Part shown: one piece after another, positions 1-9,311 of the stretch
Layout of the letters: every line of letters starts with the position of its first letter
Position numbering within the stretch: the first letter of the stretch is position 1
DNA from: Psychrobacter sp. 5A.1
GTDB taxonomy: Bacteria > Pseudomonadota > Gammaproteobacteria > Pseudomonadales > Moraxellaceae
NCBI RefSeq assembly: GCF_030407455.1
Contig: NZ_JASDDJ010000020.1
Location: 1 to 53,117, forward strand
Length of the DNA: 53,117 nucleotides
Reading direction: 5' to 3'
Notes under the pieces: generated by a model
Databases searched by the model: none
Seen by the model: only the letters and a program-made list of their open reading frames with translations
What the model was told of the DNA's origin: nothing
Position numbers and translations under genes: made by a program

Positions 1-75
1 ATCTGCACTATTTTCCTCGTTTGACGGCAATTTATCTCATTTTTATCACCATTTTTAAAATGAGGACACGCCCTA
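1..75. repeat. MITE-like repeat, right part, cut by window edge
   Basis: The sequence matches the right half of the full copy at 27010-27183 almost base for base and ends in the same terminal motif GAGGACACGCCCTA. The left end lies outside the window. A promoter-like pair, TTGACG (21-26) and TATCAC (44-49) with 17 bases between them, points rightward toward the transporter gene. Confidence 0.85.
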
Positions 76-97
76 GACATATCGATGAAAACATAAT

Positions 98-133
98 AAA
101 AAATAGCCCGTCACTAGATGGGCTATTTTTTTA
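98..133 (+). terminator. Rho-independent terminator of a gene left of the window
   Basis: An AATAGCCC / GGGCTATT stem (102-109 and 120-127) is followed by a run of T. It probably ends a plus-strand gene upstream of the window, although the repeat at 1-75 lies in between. It separates that gene from the transporter that starts at 359. Confidence 0.7.
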
Positions 134-358
134 TCACGTATATATGTACCCTATTTGACAGAACAGTTGTCATTAACTTGTCTTTTAATCTAAATAGATA
201 TGTTAAAAACAGTAAACAATAACGTAAGGGTTCTATAAGTCTTATAAAATAGCTAAGACGACAACTTAAGTGATGACGGTAATACCTGTCACACTAAGAG
301 TATTGAATGAAAGATATATCCATTTGTTCGTTCAATAATTTTATAAGGATTATTATTT

Positions 359-1816
359 ATGCCATTTAAGCCTGTTCAAGCGGCTATCGCTATTTTAGTC
401 GGTTTGATAATTTGGTTTGTTATCCCAGTGCCGACGGGTGTCACACCAGAAGCGTGGCATATGTTGGCACTATTCATCGCGACCATTGTTGCCATTATAG
501 GCAAGGTATTACCGATTGGTGCCATTGCCATTATTGCCGTGACTTTAGTGGCACTGACAGGCGTCACAAGCGATAGTCCAAAGCAAGCCATTAGCGATGC
601 GTTATCAAGCTATTCAAGCCCTCTGATTTGGCTAATTGGTATTGCGGTCATGATATCGCGTGGGTTGATAAAGACAGGCTTAGGTCGCCGTATCGCTTAT
701 TATTTCATTTCTATCTTTGGTAAAAAAACCATTGGCGTGGCTTATTCCTTGGCCGCTGCTGAGCTAATGGTCGCACCCATTACACCGTCTAATACGGCGC
801 GTGGTGGTGGTATTATTCATCCCATTATGAAATCCATTGCGCAAAGCTTTCATTCGACACCAGAAGAAGGGACTCAAAATAAAATTGGTCGCTATTTAGC
901 GATGGTGAATTATCACGCCAATCCTATTACTTCTGGTATGTTTATTACTGCTACTGCGCCCAATCCTTTAGTCGTAGAGTTGGTGAATAAAGCGACGGGT
1001 GGCGATATTCAGCTGTCGTGGACGACATGGGCAGTGGCGATGTTTATCCCTGGTATGCTTTGTCTGATCGTCATGCCATTAGTTATTTACCTAATTTATC
1101 CTCCTGATGTCAAAGCAACACCTGATGCCAAAAACTTCGCAAAAGATAATCTGACAGAAATGGGTAAAATCAGCACCCACGAAAAAATAATGCTCGGTGT
1201 ATTTGGTCTTATGTTGGTATTGTGGGCGAATATTCCTGCGTTAATTTTGGGTGAGCAGTATAGCGTTGATGCCACCACAACCGCCTTTATTGGCTTGACG
1301 ACATTGATATTGACTGGCGTATTGACGTGGGATGACATTCTAAAAGAGAAGTCTGCATGGGATACCATTATTTGGTTCGGTGCACTGATTATGATGGCCG
1401 CTTATCTGAACAAGCTTGGTTTGATTAGCTGGTTCGCAGGTAATATTGAGTCTCTCATTGGGACGACTGGGGTAGGTTGGATAGGTGCAGTGACAATTCT
1501 GACCTTAGTCTATCTATATATACACTATTTTTTCGCTAGTACTACAGCCCACATTACCGCACTATTTGCAGCATTCTACGCAGTTGGCCTGACACTAGGC
1601 GCGCCGCCAATGTTATATGCTTTAATCTTAGCTGCCGCGGGTAATATCATGATGACGTTGACCCATTATGCGACTGGCACAGCTCCTGTGATTTTTAACT
1701 CTGGCTATGTGACGTTGAAAGAGTGGTGGAGCATTGGTGCGATTATGAGCGTGGTTAACTTAGTCATTTGGATAGGTGCTGGTTTAATTTGGTGGAAAGT
1801 ACTTGGTTATTATTAA
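359..1816 (+). CDS. DASS-family anion:sodium symporter (CitT/SodiT1-like)
   Basis: A 485-residue inner-membrane carrier with about a dozen hydrophobic segments. The family imports or exchanges dicarboxylates and tricarboxylates (2-oxoglutarate, malate, citrate, succinate or tartrate) with Na+ or by antiport. Two family signatures are visible: the first SNT-type loop (PITPSNTARGGGI, about residue 145) and a TATAPNPLVV stretch near residue 200, plus a second hairpin with FFASTTAHITAL near residue 400. The length is typical of CitT-type members. It stands alone: a terminator precedes it and recX converges on it. The substrate cannot be decided from sequence. The ATG is preceded by AAGGATTATT, a weak to moderate ribosome-binding site. 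Confidence 0.85.
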   Translation: MPFKPVQAAIAILVGLIIWFVIPVPTGVTPEAWHMLALFIATIVAIIGKVLPIGAIAIIAVTLVALTGVTSDSPKQAISDALSSYSSPLIWLIGIAVMISRGLIKTGLGRRIAYYFISIFGKKTIGVAYSLAAAELMVAPITPSNTARGGGIIHPIMKSIAQSFHSTPEEGTQNKIGRYLAMVNYHANPITSGMFITATAPNPLVVELVNKATGGDIQLSWTTWAVAMFIPGMLCLIVMPLVIYLIYPPDVKATPDAKNFAKDNLTEMGKISTHEKIMLGVFGLMLVLWANIPALILGEQYSVDATTTAFIGLTTLILTGVLTWDDILKEKSAWDTIIWFGALIMMAAYLNKLGLISWFAGNIESLIGTTGVGWIGAVTILTLVYLYIHYFFASTTAHITALFAAFYAVGLTLGAPPMLYALILAAAGNIMMTLTHYATGTAPVIFNSGYVTLKEWWSIGAIMSVVNLVIWIGAGLIWWKVLGYY

Positions 1817-1915
1817 TCAGTCATCTAAATCTATAGTTATTCCACTATAAAAGTATTACTGCGTTAACTTCGCTTGAAGTATTTAATATACATCTACACT
1901 CGGTTGCCTTGTACT

Positions 1916-1940
1916 ACTTTTAAAATGAAGACACGCCCTA
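1916..1940. repeat. Fragment of the MITE-like repeat (right terminus)
   Basis: The stretch matches the last 25 or so bases of the full repeat (TTTTAAAATGAAGACACGCCCTA) with one change in the terminal motif. It sits between the convergent transporter and recX genes. No matching left end is visible, so it looks like a decayed or truncated copy. Confidence 0.6.
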
Positions 1941-1963
1941 GTCAATATATAGGTGAGTGTTGG

Positions 1964-3115
1964 CTAAAAACGCTCATCTAACGTGTCTAGCGTATAGTTG
2001 AGCGCGGCAAAACATATATCAGTATTGAATCCTCTATATTGTAGAAACCGTAGCTGCTTGGCTTTGTCTTTTTGCTCAACAGGTATGTCATCGCCGTATT
2101 TTTTGGTACGTGCTGTGACGGCCAGTTTCAGCCAATCTACGCCATCGACTAAGTTGTCATCATTGTCATCTACAAATTCGCTAAATTCCTCTGACTCTGC
2201 ATTTGCCATATCGATTAGCTCATCGATATTACCAGGCATAGCAATTTTCTTACGATAAAATTCTTGCTTAATACGACCGCGCCCACGGCCTTTACGAATA
2301 TTTTCACGTATTAGCATCAGAGTAGTGCGGTAATCGCTTTGATAGCCTTTCTCCTCAAATTCATCAAGGAGCGCATCAACTTTCTCTGGATTTTGTTCCT
2401 TATCGATGAGTTTTTGTTTCAGCTCAGATTTGCCATATTCACGGCGCGATAAATAATAAAATGCCAACCAACGTAAGCGGCTTTCGGCTTTAATCGCATC
2501 GATCTCTGCTTGTTTTTGTTCAGGTGTACGCAAATAAGCTTTGAGGGCAGCTGGTATATTATCGTTTTGATTGTCTATGTCGTTATCATCAATAGTCGAA
2601 AGCTCAGCTTCATTTTTTGATTTTCTCAAAGACGGATCAGTGCTACGACCAGTATCTGTTGCTAAGCTATTATCTGTCTCATCTCCATGAATGCTGTGTT
2701 TGACCTCTGCTAGCATCTCTTTAATACTTTGCGCTTCAGGTGGCAGATAAGTAGGCACATCACTAGGCTCAGGGCTAAAATTAGCCGCTGGATGAAAGCG
2801 TTTTTCACGTTTCTGACGCTTTTTAGATTTGGATGTTTTTTGATTGATAGAGGAAGATAAGAGTGGGTCGCCCGAGTCTATATCAGTAGTAGAATCACCA
2901 ATTAACGAGCCACTAATTAACGAGTCATTAGTTGATAAGTCATTAACTATAGCGTTATTTTTATTTGAATAGGTAGGTCGCTTGCCATTTTTACGAGGTT
3001 TGTGCGGCTCATCTTTGTATGAGTGCTTAGCAGGCTTTTTTGGTTTGGTGTTAGGAGAACTCGCTGAATCGGTGTCCGATTCAGCGAGTATTTCAGCTAA
3101 GGTTTTAATTTTCAT
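1964..3115 (-). CDS. recX: RecX, regulatory protein of RecA, with a long N-terminal extension
   Basis: RecX binds RecA filaments and limits their extension. The C-terminal part, about residues 205-383, carries the three-helix RecX repeats (RLRWLAFYYLSRREYGKSEL, then ENIRKGRGRGRIKQEF). Residues 1-205 are very unlike a folded domain: rich in Lys, Ser, Asp and Asn, with blocks such as KKPAKH and KSKKRQKREKR. The family usually has about 150-160 residues, so this protein is more than twice the normal length. The gene follows recA by 40 bp on the same strand, the usual recA-recX arrangement. The ATG at 3115 has no clear Shine-Dalgarno site, so a later start, for example the Met near residue 134, cannot be excluded. 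The RecX identity is strong; the function of the extension is unknown. Confidence 0.9.
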   Translation of the reverse strand: MKIKTLAEILAESDTDSASSPNTKPKKPAKHSYKDEPHKPRKNGKRPTYSNKNNAIVNDLSTNDSLISGSLIGDSTTDIDSGDPLLSSSINQKTSKSKKRQKREKRFHPAANFSPEPSDVPTYLPPEAQSIKEMLAEVKHSIHGDETDNSLATDTGRSTDPSLRKSKNEAELSTIDDNDIDNQNDNIPAALKAYLRTPEQKQAEIDAIKAESRLRWLAFYYLSRREYGKSELKQKLIDKEQNPEKVDALLDEFEEKGYQSDYRTTLMLIRENIRKGRGRGRIKQEFYRKKIAMPGNIDELIDMANAESEEFSEFVDDNDDNLVDGVDWLKLAVTARTKKYGDDIPVEQKDKAKQLRFLQYRGFNTDICFAALNYTLDTLDERF

Positions 3116-3155
3116 AATAAATCATGATAATTGATAACAGTTATTGATCGTTCCG

Positions 3156-4214
3156 TTATTGTACAGGTTCAGCGCCTGGTTTTTCTTTGGCTTCGTCAGT
3201 CTTTTTATCTTTGGCACTCTTTTTTGACCCAAGTTTTTCGTCGCGAATCTTATCTTCGATTTCTTGAGCAATCGCAGGATTCTCTTTTAAGAATAGTACA
3301 GAATTGGCTTTACCTTGACCGATTTTTTCGTCGCCATAGCTGTACCAAGAGCCTGCTTTACCAACGGCTCCAATCTCAACGCCCAAATCAATGACTTCGG
3401 CTAAGTGATTGGTACCTTCGCCGTAAGTGATTTCAAATTCGGCTTGGCGGAATGGAGGTGCCATTTTATTTTTGATGACTTTCACACGGGTCTGGTTACC
3501 GATGATTTCATCACCATTTTTAACTGCGCCAATACGGCGAATGTCCATGCGTACAGAGGCGTAGAACTTCAACGCGTTACCACCAGTAGTGGTCTCAGGG
3601 CTACCAAACATAACACCGATTTTCATACGGATTTGGTTAATAAAGACCACCATACAGTTAGAGCGTTTGGCATTACCTGTAATCTTACGTAGTGCTTGGC
3701 TCATCAGACGTGCTTGCAGGCCCATGTGTGAGTCGCCCATCTCGCCTTCAATCTCAGCACGCGGCGTCAAGGCTGCAACTGAGTCAATAACGATCATGTC
3801 GATGGCCCCTGAACGAACCAACATATCGGTAATTTCAAGCGCTTGCTCACCATTATCAGGCTGAGAGAGTAGTAGCTCATCAGTGTTTACACCCAGTTTG
3901 CGAGCATAGACAGGGTCAAGCGCGTGCTCAGCATCGATAAAGGCACAGGTACCACCTTGCTTTTGGCACTCTGCGATGGCTTGCAGGGTCATGGTCGTTT
4001 TACCTGAGCTCTCTGGGCCGTAAATCTCAACGATACGGCCTTTTGGTAGGCCACCAATCCCAAGGGCAATATCTAGGCCTAATGAGCCTGTTGAGACCAC
4101 ATCGACATCCATGATGGCTGCGTCATCGCCTAAATGCATGATGGTGTTTTTACCAAATTGCTTTTCAATTTGACCTAATGCCGCTTTGAGGGCTTTGGCT
4201 TTATTGTCGTCCAT
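3156..4214 (-). CDS. recA: RecA recombinase
   Basis: RecA forms ATP-dependent filaments on single-stranded DNA, drives strand exchange and acts as co-protease in damage responses. The Walker A motif GPESSGKTT is at residues 66-74. Other family blocks are present: [10 protein letters not shown], the L1/L2 DNA-binding region including [21 protein letters not shown], and an acidic/lysine-rich tail. At 352 residues it has normal length. It leads a recA-recX pair and has more than 1 kb of gene-free DNA upstream, which must hold its promoter. I saw no obvious LexA-type box there, but Moraxellaceae are known for damage control different from E. coli. Confidence 0.98.
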   Translation of the reverse strand: MDDNKAKALKAALGQIEKQFGKNTIMHLGDDAAIMDVDVVSTGSLGLDIALGIGGLPKGRIVEIYGPESSGKTTMTLQAIAECQKQGGTCAFIDAEHALDPVYARKLGVNTDELLLSQPDNGEQALEITDMLVRSGAIDMIVIDSVAALTPRAEIEGEMGDSHMGLQARLMSQALRKITGNAKRSNCMVVFINQIRMKIGVMFGSPETTTGGNALKFYASVRMDIRRIGAVKNGDEIIGNQTRVKVIKNKMAPPFRQAEFEITYGEGTNHLAEVIDLGVEIGAVGKAGSWYSYGDEKIGQGKANSVLFLKENPAIAQEIEDKIRDEKLGSKKSAKDKKTDEAKEKPGAEPVQ

Positions 4215-4682
4215 ATTGGATTCCTTGTTTTTGGTAGTTAAATTGATGCTATAGATAAAATATTGGTACTGTTGAAATTTTGGGTAAGCGCATACTGATT
4301 GTTATGAAGTTAGTAGGGCGTGTTTGGCTGTTTTATCGAAAAATAGGTTGTCACATGACTGTTATCGGTAGTAGTATCGACTGTGTCGTTCTACTATACA
4401 GTAAAATTAAATAGCGAGAGAAGTAAAAATAAGTTCGCAGTTAGCCACCGTTATCGTTGTTTTTAAGTCAGACTTTGCCTGCTAATTACTTGACGCAATT
4501 TCTTAACGCTGCTGATTTGATAGGGTAATTATAGCAAAAGCAACGCACTATAATGAGCGTTGAGCGATGCTAAGCGACACTATATGTCGTGTGGTATTAG
4601 ACGGAAAATTTGCAAACAAGATGACGTGGGTAGTCGTAATTTTGAACCCGATAATGGCTCTATTTGTCAATAGATTTGTGAA

Positions 4683-4691
4683 TTGTCCACA
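4683..4691 (+). promoter_or_regulatory. DnaA-box-like site (one mismatch)
   Basis: TTGTCCACA differs at one position from the DnaA box TTATCCACA. It lies about 200 bp left of two perfect boxes, across an AT-rich stretch. Confidence 0.4.
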
Positions 4692-4889
4692 ATAAATAAA
4701 GGGGGTGTTTTTATTGATTGTGAAACATTATGAATAATTGAATTATTTTAAAAGATATTTAAAATAATTTTTTATGTGTGCAGATTTAATTTAAGATATT
4801 GATTTTAAAGGATTTATAAATTGTACAAAAAATGAACGATTTTACCTTATCCTTTAAGTTACTTAGCCATATACTTGTCAAGTAGTGAC

Positions 4890-4910
4890 TTATGCACAGG
4901 GTTATCCACA
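4890..4910 (+). promoter_or_regulatory. Two tandem perfect DnaA boxes
   Basis: TTATGCACA (4890-4898) and TTATCCACA (4902-4910) both match TTATNCACA exactly. They have the same orientation, 12 bp apart start to start, next to about 170 bp of AT-rich DNA. DnaA boxes outside oriC are known as titration or control sites. There is no dnaA, dnaN, gyrB or rpmH nearby, so this is probably not the main origin. Confidence 0.55.
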
Positions 4911-5199
4911 GGTTATGGGGAGAACTCTCTAAGGCCTTGTATTACATATGTTTACGTAGATAATTAATATCAAAATCTCATACGCCATTTCTTTTTTAAT
5001 CACGATACGCATGTTGTTTTGTCTATAAACGGTACTGTAAACACTATGTTTCACATACCATTACTTTATCTTTTTTTACGTCTACTCATATTATAGGTAT
5101 TAAAAGTCAGGAGTATGACGCAAGAAATATGGCTGACATGCGACTAAACATACTTATGGATAGAATGTCTAGCGGATAGAGTGATAGATAAAGCGGTAC

Positions 5200-5230
5200 A
5201 AAAAAGCGGCTACATCAGATAGCCGCTTTG
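5200..5230 (-). terminator. Terminator of trmB
   Basis: AGCGGCTA (5205-5212) pairs with TAGCCGCT (5220-5227). Read on the minus strand the stem is followed by TTTTTTG, a classic intrinsic terminator 30 bp after the trmB stop. Confidence 0.85.
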
Positions 5231-5260
5231 TCAAAACACTTAAAAGTAGAGCTGTATTAA

Positions 5261-6100
5261 TCAGTCTTTGATATAGATCAAATCCCACACACCATGCCCA
5301 CGGTCGAGGCCACGACGCTCAAACTTGGTCATTGGACGAAAGTCAGGACGGTCAGTGAAATTGCCTGCGCCTGCTTGATTGGTCAATCCAGCAAAACCAT
5401 CCAACACTTCAACCATCCAAAACGCATAATGTTCCCAGTCAGTTGCTGTATGGAACCAGCCGCCTTGTTTTAAGCTGCGCGTAACGATGGTCATACGTTC
5501 AGGACTGACGAAACGACGCTTGTAGTGACGCTTCTTTTGCCATGGATCAGGAAAATAAAGCTGAATACGGTCGATATGGTTTTCTGGTAGTTGCTTAAGC
5601 AATTGTATGGCATCACCATTGATGATTTTCACATTGCGCAAGCCTTGCGTACCAGCCATATAAGCACATTTACCAATACCAGGCTCATGCACCTCTACAC
5701 CAATAAAATTGCGTTCAGGCTCTGCCGCTGCCATCTCAATAAATGAATCACCCAAGCCAAAGCCAATCTCTACCGTAAGAGGCGCCTCTGGGCCGTTGGG
5801 ACTATCAGCGAATAGCGTGCGTAGGTTGTCAATACCGGTAAGGTCGCCATCACCAAAGCTGTTATTGACCAAATACTCAGAAAACTCTGGAGCAGTTAAT
5901 GCAAGCTCAGCGTTTTTGTTCATGTGCGTACGGCGCTTCATGAATGTATTGACGATGCGGATGTGTTTATCAGAGGTAGGCTCTATCTCGTGGCTGGCGC
6001 TGGTATCAATATCGATAGGCTCGCTCGTGCTATTAAGGGTTTGCTCATCAGTAGTGTCGGTACTATTGACGTTGTCATTGATATCAGAATGTTGACTCAT
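5261..6100 (-). CDS. trmB: tRNA (guanine-N7)-methyltransferase TrmB
   Basis: TrmB makes m7G46 in the variable loop of tRNA, using S-adenosylmethionine. The SAM-binding block [15 protein letters not shown] (about 120-135) is followed by [11 protein letters not shown] and by the family signature [15 protein letters not shown]. The last part, [20 protein letters not shown], is also typical. With 279 residues it is about 40 longer than E. coli TrmB because of an acidic, Thr/Ser-rich N-terminus (residues 1-45) of low complexity. It is transcribed alone, ends at a strong terminator and is divergent from the membrane protein gene at 6302. Confidence 0.95.
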   Translation of the reverse strand: MSQHSDINDNVNSTDTTDEQTLNSTSEPIDIDTSASHEIEPTSDKHIRIVNTFMKRRTHMNKNAELALTAPEFSEYLVNNSFGDGDLTGIDNLRTLFADSPNGPEAPLTVEIGFGLGDSFIEMAAAEPERNFIGVEVHEPGIGKCAYMAGTQGLRNVKIINGDAIQLLKQLPENHIDRIQLYFPDPWQKKRHYKRRFVSPERMTIVTRSLKQGGWFHTATDWEHYAFWMVEVLDGFAGLTNQAGAGNFTDRPDFRPMTKFERRGLDRGHGVWDLIYIKD

Positions 6101-6301
6101 AGGATTCGTAAGGCTTAATTAGGTGGGTGATGTTTGCTTATTATAAGTTAAATCGATACAACTGTGAACGGACAATCCTATTTTAGCGTGTTTGCTGGTC
6201 GGTGCTGTGGTTTCTCTATGTTACACACGGGTTTTGGCGTTATCATATAATGGTATCTTTTAAATGCTTTTTCTAAGAGTCAGTAAGCAGAGCGTGTTGC
6301 C

Positions 6302-7231
6302 ATGTTATTTATCGAAACGGATTCACCGCCACCCTTTTATCAAGAGTCATTAACGCCTGCCAAGCGCAAGCAATTGGATGAATGGTTCATCGGTAATCGT
6401 ACCCAGCGTTATTACCTCAAACGTTTTGAACAATTCGATCAGCAAGGTTATCTGTCACCAAAATGGCATTGGGCTGCGTTTTTTATCACTTTTCCTTGGT
6501 TGCTATATCGCAAGCGCTATATGGATGCGATCGTCTATAGTGTCGCAGGGTGGTCTTTTATTCAGCTAAATGTGGCACTGGTGCTAGTCGCCTTTGAGTT
6601 TGTAGCGATGTCTTACGTACCTGATGCTTATCAGATGGCAACACGTATCGGCATTGCTGCTGTTATTTGGCTATTTTGGTCGTTTATGGTGGCACGCTGG
6701 ACTGATGCGTATTACTACCGAATGGCAAGGCGTGAGATCGCTGATGCGATAAATGATCATCCGCGAGATGAGGCAGCACAGAAGGCGCATCTGCAAAGAG
6801 AGGGTAGCGTTAGTTTGTTTGGATTGGCATTAGGGTTTGGTTTCTTTGCATTTTCGCTATTGGTCATTAAGGTGCAGTTTTTGCCTATTATCGCTAAGCC
6901 AAAAGCAAATGAAGTGTTGTTTGATGCTTATAATATTGCGAAGAACGCCCAAAACCGAGTGGCATTGATTTATCAGCAGACGGGGCAGTGTCCAGTAGAT
7001 TTGCCTCTCAGCACCGACCAGCAGCAGATACGCATGCATGTCGATGCTCAAGCTGCTGGAGTGACAGAAACCGACTGCGCGGTAGTGGCAACGATTCAGA
7101 ACGTGACGTTTCCAATACGCTACTTAAACGAGCAGACGCTGGTCTTTTATCATATACCAGACAGTGATAATTGGGATTGCACCAGCTCACTGAATAAAAA
7201 ACAAGCCCCTAAAAACTGCATGGCTGATTAG
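6302..7231 (+). CDS. Membrane protein with DUF2628-like N-terminus and type IV pilin-like C-terminus
   Basis: A 309-residue protein. Residues 52-75 (SPKWHWAAFFITFPWLLYRK) resemble DUF2628 proteins, followed by hydrophobic segments at about 75-100, 113-132 and 172-197. After the last one comes a helix (KANEVLFDAYNIAKNAQNRV) and YQQTGQCP, then a soluble domain with four cysteines (230, 259, 293, 306). The end, WDC...PKNC, looks like the disulfide-bonded D-region of type IV pilins. No prepilin cleavage motif is seen, so the domain is probably held on the outer face of the inner membrane rather than built into a pilus. It is a single gene divergent from trmB. A TATAAT at 6246-6251 lies upstream. 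No function is known to me. Confidence 0.7.
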   Translation: MLFIETDSPPPFYQESLTPAKRKQLDEWFIGNRTQRYYLKRFEQFDQQGYLSPKWHWAAFFITFPWLLYRKRYMDAIVYSVAGWSFIQLNVALVLVAFEFVAMSYVPDAYQMATRIGIAAVIWLFWSFMVARWTDAYYYRMARREIADAINDHPRDEAAQKAHLQREGSVSLFGLALGFGFFAFSLLVIKVQFLPIIAKPKANEVLFDAYNIAKNAQNRVALIYQQTGQCPVDLPLSTDQQQIRMHVDAQAAGVTETDCAVVATIQNVTFPIRYLNEQTLVFYHIPDSDNWDCTSSLNKKQAPKNCMAD

Positions 7232-7237
7232 GGGCTG
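7197..7237 (-). terminator. Terminator of the Kef-type antiporter gene
   Basis: AGCCCCTA (7204-7211) pairs with TAGGGGCT (7229-7236). On the minus strand the stem is followed by TTGTTTTTT. It lies inside the last codons of the convergent gene ending at 7231, so the two genes share their 3' ends. Confidence 0.7.
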
Positions 7238-7276
7238 TATTTCACGAGTGCTTGTAGATGTTGCTAGTACTGAGAG

Positions 7277-9163
7277 CTAATGCTTAGAGTCCGTTGCAAT
7301 ATCATCCTTTTCATCAACTGGTGTTGCTTGGCTCTTTAATGCCTCGTAAAAATCAGTCAAATCCATCTTACGTGCTTTGCCAATGTCTTCATCAAACAGG
7401 CTTTCAAGCTCTGCCATCGCTGACTGCGCCGACTCAATCATGCTGGCTTCATCATCATAAATGGCTTGCTGACGTTCAATCAAATCATCATCATAATCAC
7501 GGAATGTTTGCACTGTCTCACGCGCTTTTTCTGGTGAGATACCTAATAACTGTAGCGATTCGCGTGACATGTCCAAAGACGACAGATAAGTCTCACGCCA
7601 AATGTGCCGCACGCCAACCTCACGCAAGCGGTAATAGTGCTGACGATCGCGGGCTCTTGCCAATACAATTAACTCGGGATAGTTTTTACGCAAATATTGA
7701 GCGGTCGTGATGGAGCGTTCTAAGTCATCGATGGCGAGAATAAAAACCCGTGCCTTTTGAATACCGGCAGCCCGCAGAATTTCAGGGTTTTTTGGATCAC
7801 CGTAATAAACTTGGTTACCGAATTTGCGAACGAAATCTACTCGGTTTGCAGAGCGTTCAATGGCGGTAAATTCGATATTATGCATGCGCAGTACACGGCC
7901 AATAATCTGACCGACGCGGCCGAAGCCCGCAATAATGACCTGATGCTCATGATCTGGAATGGTGTCGTATTCGCGGCTCGGTTTGCTCTTGGCGAATAAC
8001 GGTTCGCCTATTTTTTCTAATAACAAAAATGCCAGAGGCGTTAGCGCCATTGAGATGGTAACGACAAGGTTAAGGGTATTGGCAAGCTCGGGACGTAAGA
8101 CATTTTGGGCAGTGGCGACACTGAATAGGACAAAGGCAAATTCACCTCCTTGAGCCAATGTCACGCCCAATCTGATGCTGGTCGGCCAGCGATTGCCCGA
8201 CACTTTTGCAATACCTGCAATCACTGCAAACTTGATAAACATCAAGGCGAGCGCACAGCCAATAATAAAGATGGGTTCTGCCAAAATGAGTTTGACGTCG
8301 GTAAGCATACCGACCGACATAAAGAACAGACCTAAGAGCAATCCTTTAAAAGGTTCGATACTGGCTTCTAACTCGTGGCGATATTCAGAATCGGCGAGCA
8401 ATACGCCTGTCAAAAATGCGCCCAACGCCATTGATAGACCGATTTGTCCCATCAAAATAGACACACCCATCACGATAAATAGCGCGACCGCTGTTAGTAG
8501 TTCTGACGCACCGCTGGAGGCCACAAATTTAAAGAAGGGTCGAACCACATAACGGCTGGCAAAAATAAGGCCTGCAAAAACCGCAAATACTTTGCCAAAA
8601 TAAATCAAATCGTAGCTTTGTTCACGCACCCCTGATAAAAACGGAATGACCGCCAACAATGGAATAACTGCAATGTCTTGAAATAATAAAATGGTAAAGG
8701 CTTCTCGCCCATGCGTGCTTGAAAGCTGCTGTTTTTCAGTCAATATCTGTAGCACAAATGCGGTAGAAGACAGGGCTAAACCAAAACCAACGATAAAGGC
8801 GGTATCTAGCTGTAAGGAGAAAAACTGATGTAAAAGCCACATGAGTAGCGTACCAGTCAGACCGACTTGCAAACCGCCCAATACAAATATAGAGCGTCGC
8901 AGTGCCCAAAGCCGTGAAGGCTGCAGCTCTAGCCCGATAATAAACAGCAGCATGACCACGCCAAACTCTGAAAAGTGCAATAGACTTTCAGCGTCGCCTG
9001 CCACATCTAAGCCACTGGGGCCCAATATGAGCCCTGTGATGAGATAGCCTAAGACCGTTGCAATACCAAAACGTTTACCAAGAGGAACAAAGAGCAATGC
9101 TGCTCCCAAAAAGATAGTGGCTTGCAACATTAGGTTTGGTGAGCCGGCGGCGGCAGCGAACAT
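7277..9163 (-). CDS. CPA2-family K+/H+ antiporter, KefB/KefC-like
   Basis: The protein exchanges K+ (or Na+) for H+ across the inner membrane. Residues 1-385 form about 12-13 membrane segments and include the family blocks MLLFIIGLEL (71-80), FQDIAVIPLL (161-170) and LAQGGEFAFVL (336-346). A RCK/TrkA-N nucleotide-binding domain follows, with the Rossmann motif GFGRVGQ at 413-419. A charged tail of about 80 residues ends the protein. The 628-residue length and layout match glutathione-gated KefB/KefC. No KefF/KefG-type partner gene adjoins it. The exact ion and gating cannot be fixed from sequence. Confidence 0.88.
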   Translation of the reverse strand: MFAAAAGSPNLMLQATIFLGAALLFVPLGKRFGIATVLGYLITGLILGPSGLDVAGDAESLLHFSEFGVVMLLFIIGLELQPSRLWALRRSIFVLGGLQVGLTGTLLMWLLHQFFSLQLDTAFIVGFGLALSSTAFVLQILTEKQQLSSTHGREAFTILLFQDIAVIPLLAVIPFLSGVREQSYDLIYFGKVFAVFAGLIFASRYVVRPFFKFVASSGASELLTAVALFIVMGVSILMGQIGLSMALGAFLTGVLLADSEYRHELEASIEPFKGLLLGLFFMSVGMLTDVKLILAEPIFIIGCALALMFIKFAVIAGIAKVSGNRWPTSIRLGVTLAQGGEFAFVLFSVATAQNVLRPELANTLNLVVTISMALTPLAFLLLEKIGEPLFAKSKPSREYDTIPDHEHQVIIAGFGRVGQIIGRVLRMHNIEFTAIERSANRVDFVRKFGNQVYYGDPKNPEILRAAGIQKARVFILAIDDLERSITTAQYLRKNYPELIVLARARDRQHYYRLREVGVRHIWRETYLSSLDMSRESLQLLGISPEKARETVQTFRDYDDDLIERQQAIYDDEASMIESAQSAMAELESLFDEDIGKARKMDLTDFYEALKSQATPVDEKDDIATDSKH

Positions 9164-9237
9164 CTGGGCTCCTTAGAGATTGGAATAAAATAAACAATAT
9201 AAAGTCGAAGTAATTAACATCAGTGTGGCAAAGAGTT

Positions 9238-9290
9238 GGCCGTTTTTAGCCCATTTACCGTTTAGGGTTCAGATTGAGAACAAGTCCTAA
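9238..9290. repeat. Short/degenerate copy of the repeat family
   Basis: The segment TTTTTAGCCCATTTACCGTT followed by TAGGGTTCAGATTGAGAAC is shared with the short elements at 19631-19692 and 20901-20956, and ends in a degenerate form (AAGTCCTAA) of the terminal motif. It lies between two minus-strand genes. Confidence 0.6.
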
Positions 9291-9311
9291 ATAATATCGC
9301 ATTAACAGACG

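Larger units (their letters stand above)
4215..5199. other. Gene-free region of about 1 kb upstream of recA, AT-rich in its middle
   Basis: No credible coding frame is present on either strand. It holds a short match to the repeat terminus (TAGGGCGTGT at 4314), a small inverted repeat CAACGC/GCGTTG around a TATAAT (4541-4562), a very AT-rich stretch at about 4690-4860, and a pair of DnaA boxes at 4890-4910. The recA promoter must lie in the part near 4215. The rest is not explained by trmB, which ends at 5261 and faces in the same direction as recA. Confidence 0.7.

Noticed and set aside
4683..4910. Main chromosomal origin (oriC)
   Set aside because: Only two perfect boxes and one near match, and no dnaA, dnaN, recF, gyrB, rpmH or mnmG nearby; I report it only as a DnaA-box cluster.
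8150..8552. Plus-strand frames inside the Kef-type antiporter and other antisense frames over recA, priA, spoT, katA, htpG and ffh
   Set aside because: They mirror strongly conserved genes on the opposite strand and have no ribosome-binding sites of their own.
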